A DNA stretch of 28,360 bases from a virus (IMGVR_UViG_3300044638_008785:1-28360), one strand, 5' to 3'; counted from the first letter of the stretch, positions 7,945 to 14,578 are shown. The notes: a model not told the origin generated them from the letters alone. A program made the numbers and translations.

Positions 7945-9261
7945 TCACAATATCTTTGATGCCAACGTGGCAACAGCACTCCGTTCGCCCTTAAGTAGCG
8001 ATACGTGACCAGCTAAATGTGTATCTTTAAATTTCTCTACAGCATAAGCAAGACCATTGCTTGTGTCGTTCACATAAACATTATCAATTTGTTCTATGTC
8101 GCCCGTTAAAACGATTTTTGTATCTTCACCAACGCGAGTGACAATCGTTTTGAGTTCGTGCGCTGAAAGGTTTTGTGCTTCGTCTATAACCATAAAAGCC
8201 TTGGCGATACTGCGACCACGGATATAGGTTAGGGCTTCAATTTCAATTTGACCGCGAGCCATATATTCTTGGAGTAATTCTTTGTCATTACCAAGTAGAA
8301 ATTGAAGATTATCTTGAATTGGACTTAACCAAGGCAACATCTTTTCTTCCATTGTTCCCGGCAAGAAACCAATATCACGACCCATTGGCTGAACAGGACG
8401 CGAAACTATGAGGCGAGTATATACGCCTTTTTTAAGCATTTGTTCCATGCCGGCAGCAATTGCAGTAAGTGTTTTACCAGAACCGGCTTTACCAACAAGT
8501 GTAACAATTGGAACTGTTGGGTCCATCAAGAGATCCATCGCAAAACTTTGTTCTCGGTTTCTTGACTCAACCCCAAATATCTGATTGCGACCTTTGAATT
8601 CTGGGATTCTGCGTAATGAAGATTCTTTGTTTATAAATCTTGCAAGGGCTGTTTTATTTGCATTCTTATTTGATATAAGTGTCAAGAACTGATGTGGATA
8701 AAGGCCAGCAGATTGTTTTTCATCAAGATACATCAATTCGCCTTTGTAAAGGCGTTCAATAAACTCATCATCAACAACAAGTTCAGCAAATCCAGAATAC
8801 AATTCAGAACTACTTGAAATTACTTGATTTGCATCATAGCCTTCAGAGCCAAGACCGATTGAATCACAGATCACGCGCATATTAATATCACGCGAAACAA
8901 CTGTTATTTTCTTATCTGGATTTGTTTTTGAGATACCAAAAGCAGTTGCAATAATCACATGATCTGGAACTGACATATCCAAATCTTGTGGAAAATTAGA
9001 ACTTACGAGAGCAGCAGAGCGTAACACTCCTTTGCCTTTTTGCAGTCTTACGCCTTCTTGTAGAGAACCTTTTTCACGAAGTTCATCAAGAATTTTAATA
9101 AAACTACGAGCATTTTGACCAACACCATCTTGGCGATTTTTATGTTTATCAACTTCCTCAAGAACTTTTAGCGGAATATAAACATCATCTTTTCCGAAGC
9201 TATAGACTGCATTTGCGTTTGCCAAACAAACACTCGTATCTAACACAAATATTTTTTTCAT
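7945..9261 (-). CDS. phoH: PhoH-family ATPase with N-terminal PIN domain
   Basis: A 438-residue protein of the PhoH2 layout. The PIN RNase domain (about 1-150) has the acidic residues in FVLDTS, PLKVLEEVDKH, VPDHVI and SRDINMR. A PhoH NTPase follows with Walker A GKAGSGKT (257-264), Walker B MVIDEAQN and sensor IVLTGDIEQID. PIN-PhoH proteins are RNA helicase/RNases, and phoH is a common marine phage gene of unsettled role. The gene starts at ATG 9261, and the only plus-strand gene diverges from its promoter region. No strong sigma-70 box is visible in the 63-base gap. Confidence 0.95.
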   Translation of the reverse strand: MKKIFVLDTSVCLANANAVYSFGKDDVYIPLKVLEEVDKHKNRQDGVGQNARSFIKILDELREKGSLQEGVRLQKGKGVLRSAALVSSNFPQDLDMSVPDHVIIATAFGISKTNPDKKITVVSRDINMRVICDSIGLGSEGYDANQVISSSSELYSGFAELVVDDEFIERLYKGELMYLDEKQSAGLYPHQFLTLISNKNANKTALARFINKESSLRRIPEFKGRNQIFGVESRNREQSFAMDLLMDPTVPIVTLVGKAGSGKTLTAIAAGMEQMLKKGVYTRLIVSRPVQPMGRDIGFLPGTMEEKMLPWLSPIQDNLQFLLGNDKELLQEYMARGQIEIEALTYIRGRSIAKAFMVIDEAQNLSAHELKTIVTRVGEDTKIVLTGDIEQIDNVYVNDTSNGLAYAVEKFKDTHLAGHVSLLKGERSAVATLASKIL

Positions 9262-9324
9262 TTTGTTACCAACTTTTGTTTATAATAATTATACTTTTTG
9301 ATCTGCGGTAATATAGTTACATAT

Positions 9325-10080
9325 ATGCCACAGTTTTTTAAACAATTAATAGGCATAATGATATTAGTAATATGCTCTACTAATTGTGGTTGTGCCACTC
9401 TTTTTAATTCAATTAATTTCAAAAATGCTCCAAGAGAGTCTTTTGTTAAAGTTGAAATTTTAACCACCGATCATGCCTCTGTAGGCTCTGGTGTAATTAT
9501 TAACCATCTCGATAATTTGAACACTATTATTCTTACTGCTGGTCATGTTTGCGACTTTAACACAGTAGCCATAAGAGTTTTAGATCTAAATGAAAATAAA
9601 TATCAAGTTATTAGTTTTACCACTTCATCAGAAGATGATCTTTGTTTGTTAGTAACAGAAACCGTTATTCCAGCACCAGCATTAAAAATAGCAGAAAGTG
9701 GTCCAAAAATAGGAGAACATATTTACAATATATCTGCACCGTTAGGAATACATGGTCCAGATATGGCACTAATGTTTGATGGATATTATCAAGGCAACAT
9801 TAAATTTGTAGAAGAAGAACATCCATATTCTGTATATAATTTAGTTGGAGTTGGAGGAAGTTCTGGTTCTCCAATATTCAATGATAACTGGGAAATTATA
9901 GGTATTATTTCCCGTGGTGTGCCAGAATTTCAAAGCGTTATGTTAGGTGTAAATCATGAAAGAGTAAAATTGTTTTACAACTATTCTTTCAGTTCTCAGT
10001 TTAAAATAAAAGTATTAGAATCAAGAATAAAAATAAAGCAAAGTTTTGAAGAAAAAATAAAAGAAATATTTAAACAATAA
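9325..10080 (+). CDS. Exported trypsin-like serine protease, lone plus-strand gene
   Basis: A 251-residue protein starting at ATG 9325. Residues 1-24 form a Sec-type signal (Lys, then a hydrophobic run, ending GCA), so the protein should leave the cytoplasm. The chymotrypsin-fold triad is visible: H74 in LTAGHV, D104 or D105 in SSEDDLCLL and S180 in GGSSGSP. The fold resembles DegP-like proteases without a PDZ domain; a basic tail ends the protein. It is opposite in strand to every neighbour and has no partner, which fits a moron-type acquisition. Function, possibly at the host envelope, is inference. Confidence 0.85.
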   Translation: MPQFFKQLIGIMILVICSTNCGCATLFNSINFKNAPRESFVKVEILTTDHASVGSGVIINHLDNLNTIILTAGHVCDFNTVAIRVLDLNENKYQVISFTTSSEDDLCLLVTETVIPAPALKIAESGPKIGEHIYNISAPLGIHGPDMALMFDGYYQGNIKFVEEEHPYSVYNLVGVGGSSGSPIFNDNWEIIGIISRGVPEFQSVMLGVNHERVKLFYNYSFSSQFKIKVLESRIKIKQSFEEKIKEIFKQ

Positions 10081-10090
10081 TTTACTTATT

Positions 10091-10261
10091 TTATTTTATA
10101 ATCTCAGAATCTATATCAACATACTTTAAGCCGCCAGGTATTTCTAAAAATGCCCCGCCTTCATATTTGGACCAATTTTCAATAATATAAATTAAGTTAT
10201 CTATTTCTTGCCGTGTTAGTTCATCTTTGAATTCAAAATCAAAGGTAACTCTCATTTTCAT
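10091..10261 (-). CDS. Small hypothetical protein
   Basis: A 56-residue reading frame from ATG 10261 (a second ATG is at 10255). The longer open frame upstream runs through tRNA-Gln and is not coding. The product is acidic, with beta-type sequence (MRVTFDFEF) and a helix (LTRQEIDNLIYIIENW), and has no recognisable domain. It lies just beyond the terminator that follows tRNA-Gln and converges with the plus-strand protease 10 bases away. Its own promoter and Shine-Dalgarno are not obvious. Confidence 0.5.
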   Translation of the reverse strand: MKMRVTFDFEFKDELTRQEIDNLIYIIENWSKYEGGAFLEIPGGLKYVDIDSEIIK

Positions 10262-10281
10262 GTAAGTAATTATATGAAAAT

Positions 10282-10305
10282 AAAAAAACCACCCTTTCGG
10301 GTGGT
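10282..10305 (-). terminator. Rho-independent terminator after tRNA-Gln
   Basis: On the minus strand a 7-bp stem ACCACCC / GGGTGGT with a GAAA tetraloop is followed by seven T. It begins directly after the encoded CCA of tRNA-Gln, so it probably ends the tRNA-Leu/Gln transcript and may also set the 3' processing end. Confidence 0.85.
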
Positions 10306-10379
10306 TGGTTGGGGAACAGGGACTCGAACCCCGATAAGTGGAATCAAAATCCACGGTCCTGCCATTAGACGATTCCCCA
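10306..10379 (-). tRNA. tRNA-Gln (TTG)
   Basis: Cloverleaf with acceptor TGGGGAA/TTCCCCA, anticodon stem GTGGA/TCCAC, loop TTTTGAT giving anticodon TTG, T-arm CGGGG-TTCGAGT-CCCTG, discriminator A and encoded CCA. It is the last gene of a short tRNA pair before a terminator. Confidence 0.92.
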
Positions 10380-10442
10380 AAAAACCCTATATTGTTACGA
10401 AGGGCTGCCGTATTTTGACTACCTCAAACCGTGCTTGCTTTC

Positions 10443-10467
10443 TTTTATAAGTGATCAATTTATAAAA
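10443..10467. repeat. AT-rich inverted repeat between tRNA-Leu and tRNA-Gln
   Basis: Perfect 8-base arms TTTTATAA and TTATAAAA flank a 9-base centre GTGATCAAT with a palindromic TGATCA core. It lies in the 106-base spacer between two tRNA genes. It could be an operator, a processing hairpin or a recombination scar; nothing else in the spacer looks coding. Confidence 0.5.
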
Positions 10468-10485
10468 AAGTATTCAGCCAACTTT

Positions 10486-10564
10486 TGGTGGGCACGGTGG
10501 GAGTCGAACCCACACTGTATTGATTTTAAGTCAACTGTCTCCTGACCTGTTGGACTACGTGCCC
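10486..10564 (-). tRNA. tRNA-Leu (TAA), with unusually short variable region
   Basis: Acceptor GGGCACG/CGTGCCC, a 3-bp D stem GTC/GAC with a long D loop, anticodon arm GTTGA-CTTAAAA-TCAAT giving TAA, T-arm GTGGG-TTCGACT-CCCAC, discriminator A and encoded CCA. The D arm is leucine-like, but the variable region is only about 5 bases where class II tRNAs normally have a stem. The 5' ten bases are also the last codons and stop of the upstream HNH gene. Confidence 0.78.
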
Positions 10565-11181
10565 TTATTTATTAGTTTTTTTAATCTTTTAATATTTCCC
10601 GAACCCGCTAAACCTACTTCTTTTAGTGCTCTATCAACATTATTATGCTTCTTGTATGACTCTAGCAGATCTTCATCAGATATTTTAGTCTTACCTGTAT
10701 TTTGTTTTCCACAAAATGTTTCAGTCTGTGAATGACAATTTGGGCATAACCATCTTAAATTTTCTAATCTATGATCGTTGCGAATTCCATTAATGTGATC
10801 TAATTGTAAAGTTAATTTTTTTTCATTCCAAATGGGAAGCATGTTACAAATATTACACTTATATTCTAATAAATTATTTTTTAGAACTAAGCTTCTAATA
10901 TGTGTACGAGGGGCAAGACTATTTTCTACAAACATTTCTTCTAATTTTATTTTTTTACATACTCTTTGATCAGTTAAAATTGTTTTTCCTTTTGACCATA
11001 GCTGTCCTGTCCAATGAGAAAAATCAATATTTAAATCATTCAAATATTTTCTTAGTCTCGTTGTACTTCCAGATTTACCTTCAAATCCCAGTTTTCTAGC
11101 AGCTTCAGCAGCACTATAGCTGCTATTAATAATATCTAAAATTTCTTCATGAGAAAAGTTATTTAATTTTTTCTTATTCAT
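10555..11181 (-). CDS. HNH homing endonuclease ending inside tRNA-Leu
   Basis: A 208-residue protein. The core is CNIC...LQLDHINGIRNDHRLENLRWLCPNCHSQT, quoted in part, a classic zinc-bound HNH endonuclease. An N-terminal helix-turn-helix-like segment (EEILDIINSSYSAAEAARKLG) is echoed at the C-terminus (LLESYKKHNNVDRALKEVGL), probably two DNA-binding copies around the nuclease. ATG 11181 has AGGAG 11 bases upstream. The stop codon TAG lies at bases 8-10 of tRNA-Leu, so the gene is fused flush to the tRNA and probably uses it, or its DNA, as an insertion site. Confidence 0.85.
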   Translation of the reverse strand: MNKKKLNNFSHEEILDIINSSYSAAEAARKLGFEGKSGSTTRLRKYLNDLNIDFSHWTGQLWSKGKTILTDQRVCKKIKLEEMFVENSLAPRTHIRSLVLKNNLLEYKCNICNMLPIWNEKKLTLQLDHINGIRNDHRLENLRWLCPNCHSQTETFCGKQNTGKTKISDEDLLESYKKHNNVDRALKEVGLAGSGNIKRLKKLINKGT

Positions 11182-11214
11182 ATTGGTAGACACTCCTATA
11201 ATAAATAGTATGTA

Positions 11215-11300
11215 AACCTTTATTTTCTATTTGCGTCTACCTGTTCCACCATTCGGGCTTGAATCACCTTTCCCTTGTTCCGCCATCGGGGCAGGAACGA
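11215..11300 (-). pseudogene. Tandem tRNA-Leu-like 5' fragments in the leader of the HNH gene
   Basis: Just after a strong promoter the minus strand carries GCCCCGATGGCGGAAC and, 30-odd bases on, GCCCGAATGGTGGAACAGG followed by TAGACGC. The second matches a class II tRNA-Leu from acceptor through the D arm (GTG/CGC stem, GG in the loop). No 3' acceptor, anticodon arm with a 7-base loop or T-arm follows. They look like truncated tRNA-Leu copies or a tRNA-derived leader RNA. The open frame across them is not credible as a protein. Confidence 0.45.
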
Positions 11301-11304
11301 GATC

Positions 11305-11333
11305 AGTATAGCACTGATCTCCCCGTCTGTCAA
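11305..11333 (-). promoter_or_regulatory. Consensus sigma-70 promoter upstream of tRNA-Leu fragments/HNH/tRNA-Leu/tRNA-Gln
   Basis: -35 TTGACA (11328-11333), 17-base spacer, -10 TATACT (11305-11310). The spacer and boxes closely resemble those of the promoter at 14531, including GAC after the -35 and GAGATC in the spacer. It should drive the HNH gene and the two tRNAs down to the terminator at 10282. Confidence 0.8.
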
Positions 11334-11391
11334 GCCGCTGCCATCTGCTTTGTATATTCAAACAGCATAATGTTAGCAGTTCTGAAGGATA

Positions 11392-11422
11392 AAATATAAA
11401 AGAAGGCACAGTAAATGGTGCC
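11392..11422 (-). terminator. Candidate terminator after the 80-residue structural-type gene
   Basis: Minus-strand hairpin GGCAC / GTGCC with an 8-base loop, followed by TTCTTTTAT. It lies between the 11476-11718 gene and the promoter at 11305, the expected place. The rest of the gap (11334-11475) shows nothing else I can support. Confidence 0.55.
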
Positions 11423-11475
11423 AAGCTTTTATATTATTAATAAATTTACTGGAGTATTTTGTATTTCTAAATTAA

Positions 11476-11718
11476 TTAGAAAGATTCATCAGGAGTATAT
11501 CCGCGAGCTTTATTAACAGCTGCTTCTGCTCTCTGCTGGAGTGATTCTATATTTGTATATGGATCAGCTGAAGAAAGCTCTAATACTATCTTATATAGCT
11601 CGTGAGCCACCTCTTGTAAATTAGGTGGAGGTTGTTCACCACCTAGTCCACCTTCCTTAATAAGGATTGATATTTCTTCTTTTATTATGGTCTTTAATTG
11701 CTGTTTGTTGAGTTTCAT
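11476..11718 (-). CDS. Small protein with marine-phage N-terminal motif, function unknown
   Basis: An 80-residue protein. Its N-terminus, MKLNKQQLKTIIKEEI, is a short helical motif I recall at the ends of many marine myovirus proteins. A related form (LRKIIREGL, LRGVIRKLLQE) recurs in the 1026-residue protein of this window. A glycine/proline hinge and a helical remainder follow. AAGGAA precedes ATG 11718 at good spacing. The shared motif suggests a virion or scaffold association, but this is inference. Confidence 0.65.
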   Translation of the reverse strand: MKLNKQQLKTIIKEEISILIKEGGLGGEQPPPNLQEVAHELYKIVLELSSADPYTNIESLQQRAEAAVNKARGYTPDESF

Positions 11719-11771
11719 GTATTTATTCCTTTTTTTATAAATAGGTATATTAGAATAAAATGTATTTTTTT

Positions 11772-12284
11772 TCAGACAGAAACCTGCTTAGTATATTCGT
11801 ACAACATTATATGCGCAGTAGCTGCCGTATTCAAACAATAACCTAATCCTGGCATTGGAATCTGTACAATTTCACTGTGTTGGAGAATGTCGGTTGGGAC
11901 TCCTGTTTGTTCATTCCCAACAACAATACAGACTTTACGTTCTGTCGGATAGCGATAATCATATAAACTCCTTGAATTATCTGTAAGTTCCGCTGAAACA
12001 ATGTGAATATTATTTGTTCTACAATAATTTAAAAAATCATGTGGATTAGAAAATTTTTGTAGCTCAACAAAATCACTTGTTGTGCCTGATAGTTCACGCA
12101 GTTCTTTTGGTTCTGGACAGCAACCGATTAAATTTACTTTGCTTGCACCAAAACAAGCTGCTGCTCTAATCACATAACCAATGTTTGGTTCGTGACGAAA
12201 GTTTATACAAGCAATTTCTACAGGAAAATTTTTACTTTCCTTATTCTTATATCTCTCTCGCCTTGTTTGATTACGAAATTTCAT
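11772..12284 (-). CDS. SpoU/TrmH-family RNA 2'-O-ribose methyltransferase
   Basis: A 170-residue SPOUT-fold enzyme. Motif 1 is NIGYVIRAAACFGA, motif 2 VCIVVGNEQTGVP and motif 3 IPMPGLGYCLNTAATAHIMLYEY, the knotted SAM-binding region. The family methylates ribose 2'-OH in tRNA or rRNA. With nine tRNA-type genes nearby, modification of phage or host tRNA is plausible. ATG 12284 overlaps the previous stop as ATGA, so it is translationally coupled. It is at about the minimal length for the family, with no extra RNA-binding domain. Confidence 0.88.
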   Translation of the reverse strand: MKFRNQTRRERYKNKESKNFPVEIACINFRHEPNIGYVIRAAACFGASKVNLIGCCPEPKELRELSGTTSDFVELQKFSNPHDFLNYCRTNNIHIVSAELTDNSRSLYDYRYPTERKVCIVVGNEQTGVPTDILQHSEIVQIPMPGLGYCLNTAATAHIMLYEYTKQVSV

Positions 12285-12634
12285 TCTGTATCCATGAATA
12301 GTGAACAACTTACAGGAAGGTTGTCAAGACACTCAATGTGTCTTAAATCCTCCTTGCATTGATAAATTACCTGCACATCTGGAAGATTTACTCTACAAAC
12401 TTCTTTTTCTTGTACTACACGGTCACAATCTTCAACGGACGTTCCAGTACATGTATGCACTTGCACACACATCATGTCATAAGCTTCTTGACATACTCTA
12501 TTTTTCTGTAAGGAAAAATTTTGTAACTCAATAAGTTTTTTTCCTATAACACCAATTGAAAAACCAGCAACTAATCCAGCTGCAGCAAGTACGTTTACTG
12601 TAAATGGCTGCTTTAAAAAATCAACAACCTTCAT
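12281..12634 (-). CDS. Membrane-anchored cysteine-rich small protein
   Basis: A 117-residue protein. Residues 12-30 are a hydrophobic, glycine-rich helix (NVLAAAGLVAGFSIGVIG) that would anchor it. The remaining 85 residues contain eight cysteines spaced as if for four disulfides, which points to a periplasmic domain. No family is recognised. It overlaps the YkuK-like stop at its 5' end and is coupled to the SpoU gene. An envelope role such as superinfection exclusion is possible but only a guess. Confidence 0.65.
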   Translation of the reverse strand: MKVVDFLKQPFTVNVLAAAGLVAGFSIGVIGKKLIELQNFSLQKNRVCQEAYDMMCVQVHTCTGTSVEDCDRVVQEKEVCRVNLPDVQVIYQCKEDLRHIECLDNLPVSCSLFMDTE

Positions 12635-13119
12635 GTATTCAAACCTTTTCTTTTTGTTCCATCATTACCCTTATGGACAATGAAGTCTGCAGCATATATA
12701 GCATAAATTGAATCTGGTTTACAGTAAGCCTTGAAACCCATTGATTCTGCATATCCGATAGCACTTGCTACAAGTCTGCTTGATTCATACGTTACATCTG
12801 GGTTTAAATCAAAATCAATACATTCAATATCAATATTATATTCGTCTCTCAAAGTTGTAGCAAACTCAATTGCTTTCTCAACTTCAATCCAAAGACGAAC
12901 TTGAGGTTCTTCAAGTTTTGCTATTTTTTCTTTTGAATAAAGTATAAAAGCACCACTCTTGTCTGGATGAATACCGACAAGAGTAGTAATAAATACTGTT
13001 TTGTCTTTGATGTTCATGCTATCGCATCCAACACGATATTTAATATTTGGACGCTTGGCAATAACTTCTTCAAGAGATACTTCTGAGCCGTCATGTAGTG
13101 TTTTAATTTTTAAATCCAT
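12631..13119 (-). CDS. YkuK/DUF458-like RNase H-fold protein
   Basis: A 162-residue protein with the features of the YkuK family. YRVGCDSMN supplies a first-strand Asp, IDFDLNPD acidic residues on a later strand, and AADFIVHKG a C-terminal Asp. The family is predicted to have an RNase H-like fold; its activity is unproven. ATG 13119 has AAGGAAAG at good spacing, so the longer frame is not used. A strong hairpin terminator lies just upstream, so this gene may have a separate promoter or depend on readthrough. Confidence 0.75.
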   Translation of the reverse strand: MDLKIKTLHDGSEVSLEEVIAKRPNIKYRVGCDSMNIKDKTVFITTLVGIHPDKSGAFILYSKEKIAKLEEPQVRLWIEVEKAIEFATTLRDEYNIDIECIDFDLNPDVTYESSRLVASAIGYAESMGFKAYCKPDSIYAIYAADFIVHKGNDGTKRKGLNT

Positions 13120-13137
13120 AAACTTTCCTTGGATATA

Positions 13138-13165
13138 TAACAAGACCGCCCATTTAAGGGCGGTC
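13138..13165 (-). terminator. Terminator-like hairpin between 13179 gene and the YkuK-like gene
   Basis: An 8-bp GC-rich stem GACCGCCC / GGGCGGTC with a 6-base loop is followed on the minus strand by TTGTTATAT. The T run is interrupted, so it may be a partial terminator or an RNA processing signal. Confidence 0.65.
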
Positions 13166-13178
13166 ATGAATCAAGATA

Positions 13179-13493
13179 TCAGGCTGTCTTCCATCCAAGC
13201 TTTTTAAAATGCTCAGAGCGTGAAGCAAACCAATCTTTGCCTTTCTCTGAATCGTTGCGAGAAATAAATTTAATTCCCTTCGTTGTTACTGGATAAGCTA
13301 CATGCTTCAATCCGGAAAGATTTGCAAGAGCAACTGTCTTTACGCGGAATGGAATTTCATCAACCATAACAACCATACCGTGCTGTGGAACGAAATTTGC
13401 TTCCACAACTTTGGTTAGCTTTAAAACTTCATTATCCTGACGGGCACGAAGTTCAAGTTCCATATTTAGTTCAATTGGGCGCTTATCTGACAT
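13179..13493 (-). CDS. Hypothetical protein
   Basis: A 104-residue protein of mixed alpha/beta sequence, start ATG 13493 with AAAGGAGAAA eight bases upstream. The centre (PQHGMVVMVDEIPFRVKTV) looks like a small beta-barrel, and the C-terminus (DWFASRSEHFKKLGW) is basic and aromatic. No family is recognised. It follows the dCMP deaminase by 31 bases and ends at a strong hairpin, so it closes an operon. Confidence 0.6.
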   Translation of the reverse strand: MSDKRPIELNMELELRARQDNEVLKLTKVVEANFVPQHGMVVMVDEIPFRVKTVALANLSGLKHVAYPVTTKGIKFISRNDSEKGKDWFASRSEHFKKLGWKTA

Positions 13494-13524
13494 AACATTT
13501 CTCCTTTTGTTCAAATAGGCAGTT

Positions 13525-13947
13525 TCAATCTGCCTCACAATTTTCTATCTGTTTAACATGTACACCGGATTTTAAAAGAATATTAATTCCAGTTGTATCT
13601 CTATATGATTCGCAATAATAAACTTGTTCTATCTTGGCATTAATAATCATTCTGGCACATACCGGACATGGTGAATGCGTAAGATACATTTTCTTACCAC
13701 GATGCTCTGAGAAGTTCATCTTAATCAGAGCGTTTGCCTCTGCGTGGATGAACCCACTTTTACCTGGCTCCAAACTATCAGGTTTATTAGTTCCACCTTG
13801 TTCATCTCCATTGTAACCAATAGCAAGAACAGTTGTATTATCGTTGGTAACAATGACACTTCCAACTTTCAACCTTGGATCACGTGATTTTTGAGCTATA
13901 TGAATAGCCAAATTCATCCATATTTCATCCCAAGTTGGTCTTGCCAT
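13525..13947 (-). CDS. dCMP/cytidine deaminase family protein (ComEB-like)
   Basis: A 140-residue zinc deaminase. FIHAEANAL contains the zinc His and catalytic Glu, and SPCPVCARMI supplies the two zinc Cys (PCxxC). The N-terminus (RPTWDEIWMNLAIHIAQKS) matches the dCMP deaminase family, which converts dCMP to dUMP for dTMP synthesis. ATG 13947 with GAGG upstream overlaps the 3' end of the zinc-finger gene; the longer frame lacks a signal. Deoxynucleotide supply during phage replication is the expected role. Confidence 0.92.
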   Translation of the reverse strand: MARPTWDEIWMNLAIHIAQKSRDPRLKVGSVIVTNDNTTVLAIGYNGDEQGGTNKPDSLEPGKSGFIHAEANALIKMNFSEHRGKKMYLTHSPCPVCARMIINAKIEQVYYCESYRDTTGINILLKSGVHVKQIENCEAD

Positions 13948-14098
13948 ATTTTTCCTCATAACACTCATCACAAAGCTTTTCTTCATTAAGAGTAAAATTA
14001 GTCCATTCGTTCATACAACCATCACAAAGCTTTGTTGGATCTCTAATAAGAAGTCTAACCATTTTAGACGTTTCTCTTATGGTAAAATTATCATTCAT
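13925..14098 (-). CDS. Small four-cysteine zinc-finger protein
   Basis: A 57-residue protein from ATG 14098, placed directly after tRNA-Arg (3' end 14103). The longer open frame runs through the tRNA and is rejected. Two CxxC pairs (LCDGC and LCDEC, 16 residues apart) should bind one zinc. It overlaps the dCMP deaminase start by 23 bases. Function unknown; a nucleic-acid or protein contact role is typical of such phage proteins. Confidence 0.6.
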   Translation of the reverse strand: MNDNFTIRETSKMVRLLIRDPTKLCDGCMNEWTNFTLNEEKLCDECYEEKYGKTNLG

Positions 14099-14102
14099 AA
14101 CT

Positions 14103-14180
14103 TGGCGCTCCGGGAGGGACTCGAACCCCCGACTTTCAAGATAGAAGCTTGACACTCTGATCCAGCTGAGTTACCGGAGC
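14103..14180 (-). tRNA. tRNA-Arg (TCT)
   Basis: Acceptor GCTCCGG/CCGGAGC, D arm CTCAGCTGGATCAGAG, anticodon arm TCAAG-CTTCTAT-CTTGA giving TCT, T-arm with TTCGAGT loop, discriminator G and encoded CCA. It reads AGA, a codon favoured by AT-rich phages. Confidence 0.93.
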
Positions 14181-14188
14181 ATTTCCTT

Positions 14189-14353
14189 TCATTTTCCCAA
14201 TATACGATACAAATCAAAACATCCACTACATTGGCCTATTGATAATACAATTATCAATAGGGTTGATACTGCACCTAACTGTCTCGCAAATTCTTTTACT
14301 GCTCCAGCCCATGTTTCGGCAACAACAATTGTATTTTTATTTTCTTCTGTCAT
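14189..14353 (-). CDS. Small single-span membrane protein
   Basis: A 54-residue protein starting at ATG 14353, ten bases after the CCA of tRNA-Asn, with AAAGGA upstream. The open frame extending into the tRNA is rejected. The hydrophobic segment (VSTLLIIVLSIGQCSGC) forms one membrane helix after an acidic N-terminus. No family is recognised. It lies between two tRNA genes on the same transcript, so the mRNA is probably released by tRNA processing. Confidence 0.55.
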   Translation of the reverse strand: MTEENKNTIVVAETWAGAVKEFARQLGAVSTLLIIVLSIGQCSGCFDLYRILGK

Positions 14354-14362
14354 ACTATCCTT

Positions 14363-14438
14363 TGGCTGCTTGTGTTGGGCTCGAACCAACGACCCTCTGA
14401 TTAACAGTCAGATGCACTACCAGCTGTGCTAACAAGCA
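14363..14438 (-). tRNA. tRNA-Asn (GTT)
   Basis: Acceptor TGCTTGT/ACAAGCA, D arm with AGCTGGTAGT, anticodon arm TCTGA-CTGTTAA-TCAGA giving GTT, T-arm GTTGG-TTCGAGC-CCAAC, discriminator G and encoded CCA. Confidence 0.93.
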
Positions 14439-14441
14439 ATA

Positions 14442-14518
14442 TGGTGCTCCCGGTTGGACTTGAACCAACGACTTTCACTTTATAAGAATGACACTCTAAC
14501 CAACTGAGTTACGGGAGC
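14442..14518 (-). tRNA. tRNA-Ile (TAT)
   Basis: Acceptor GCTCCCG/CGGGAGC, D arm CTCAGTTGGTTAGAG, anticodon arm TCATT-CTTATAA-AGTGA giving TAT, T-arm GTTGG-TTCAAGT-CCAAC, discriminator A and encoded CCA. It reads the rare-in-host AUA codon. First gene after the promoter at 14531. Confidence 0.9.
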
Positions 14519-14530
14519 GAACATGCACCT

Positions 14531-14559
14531 ACTATAGCAGCGATCTCTCGGTCTGTCAA
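14531..14559 (-). promoter_or_regulatory. Near-consensus sigma-70 promoter of the tRNA-Ile/Asn/Arg operon
   Basis: -35 TTGACA (14554-14559), exactly 17 bases, -10 TATAGT (14531-14536). The expected start point is about 7 bases before the 5' end of tRNA-Ile. It probably also drives the small proteins and dCMP deaminase downstream. Confidence 0.85.
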
Positions 14560-14578
14560 GTGCTGGGCGCATGAAAAC

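Noticed and set aside
9258-9467. Minus-strand 69-codon frame upstream of phoH
   Set aside because: It is antisense to the signal peptide region of the serine protease and has no start signal or family pattern.
11227-11424. Minus-strand open frame of 65 codons
   Set aside because: It runs across a consensus promoter and tRNA-Leu-like fragments, has no Shine-Dalgarno, and its product has no protein-like pattern.
13925-14155. Longer starts of small genes reading through tRNA-Arg, tRNA-Asn and tRNA-Gln
   Set aside because: In each case the extra codons are tRNA sequence, and an internal ATG sits just after the tRNA.
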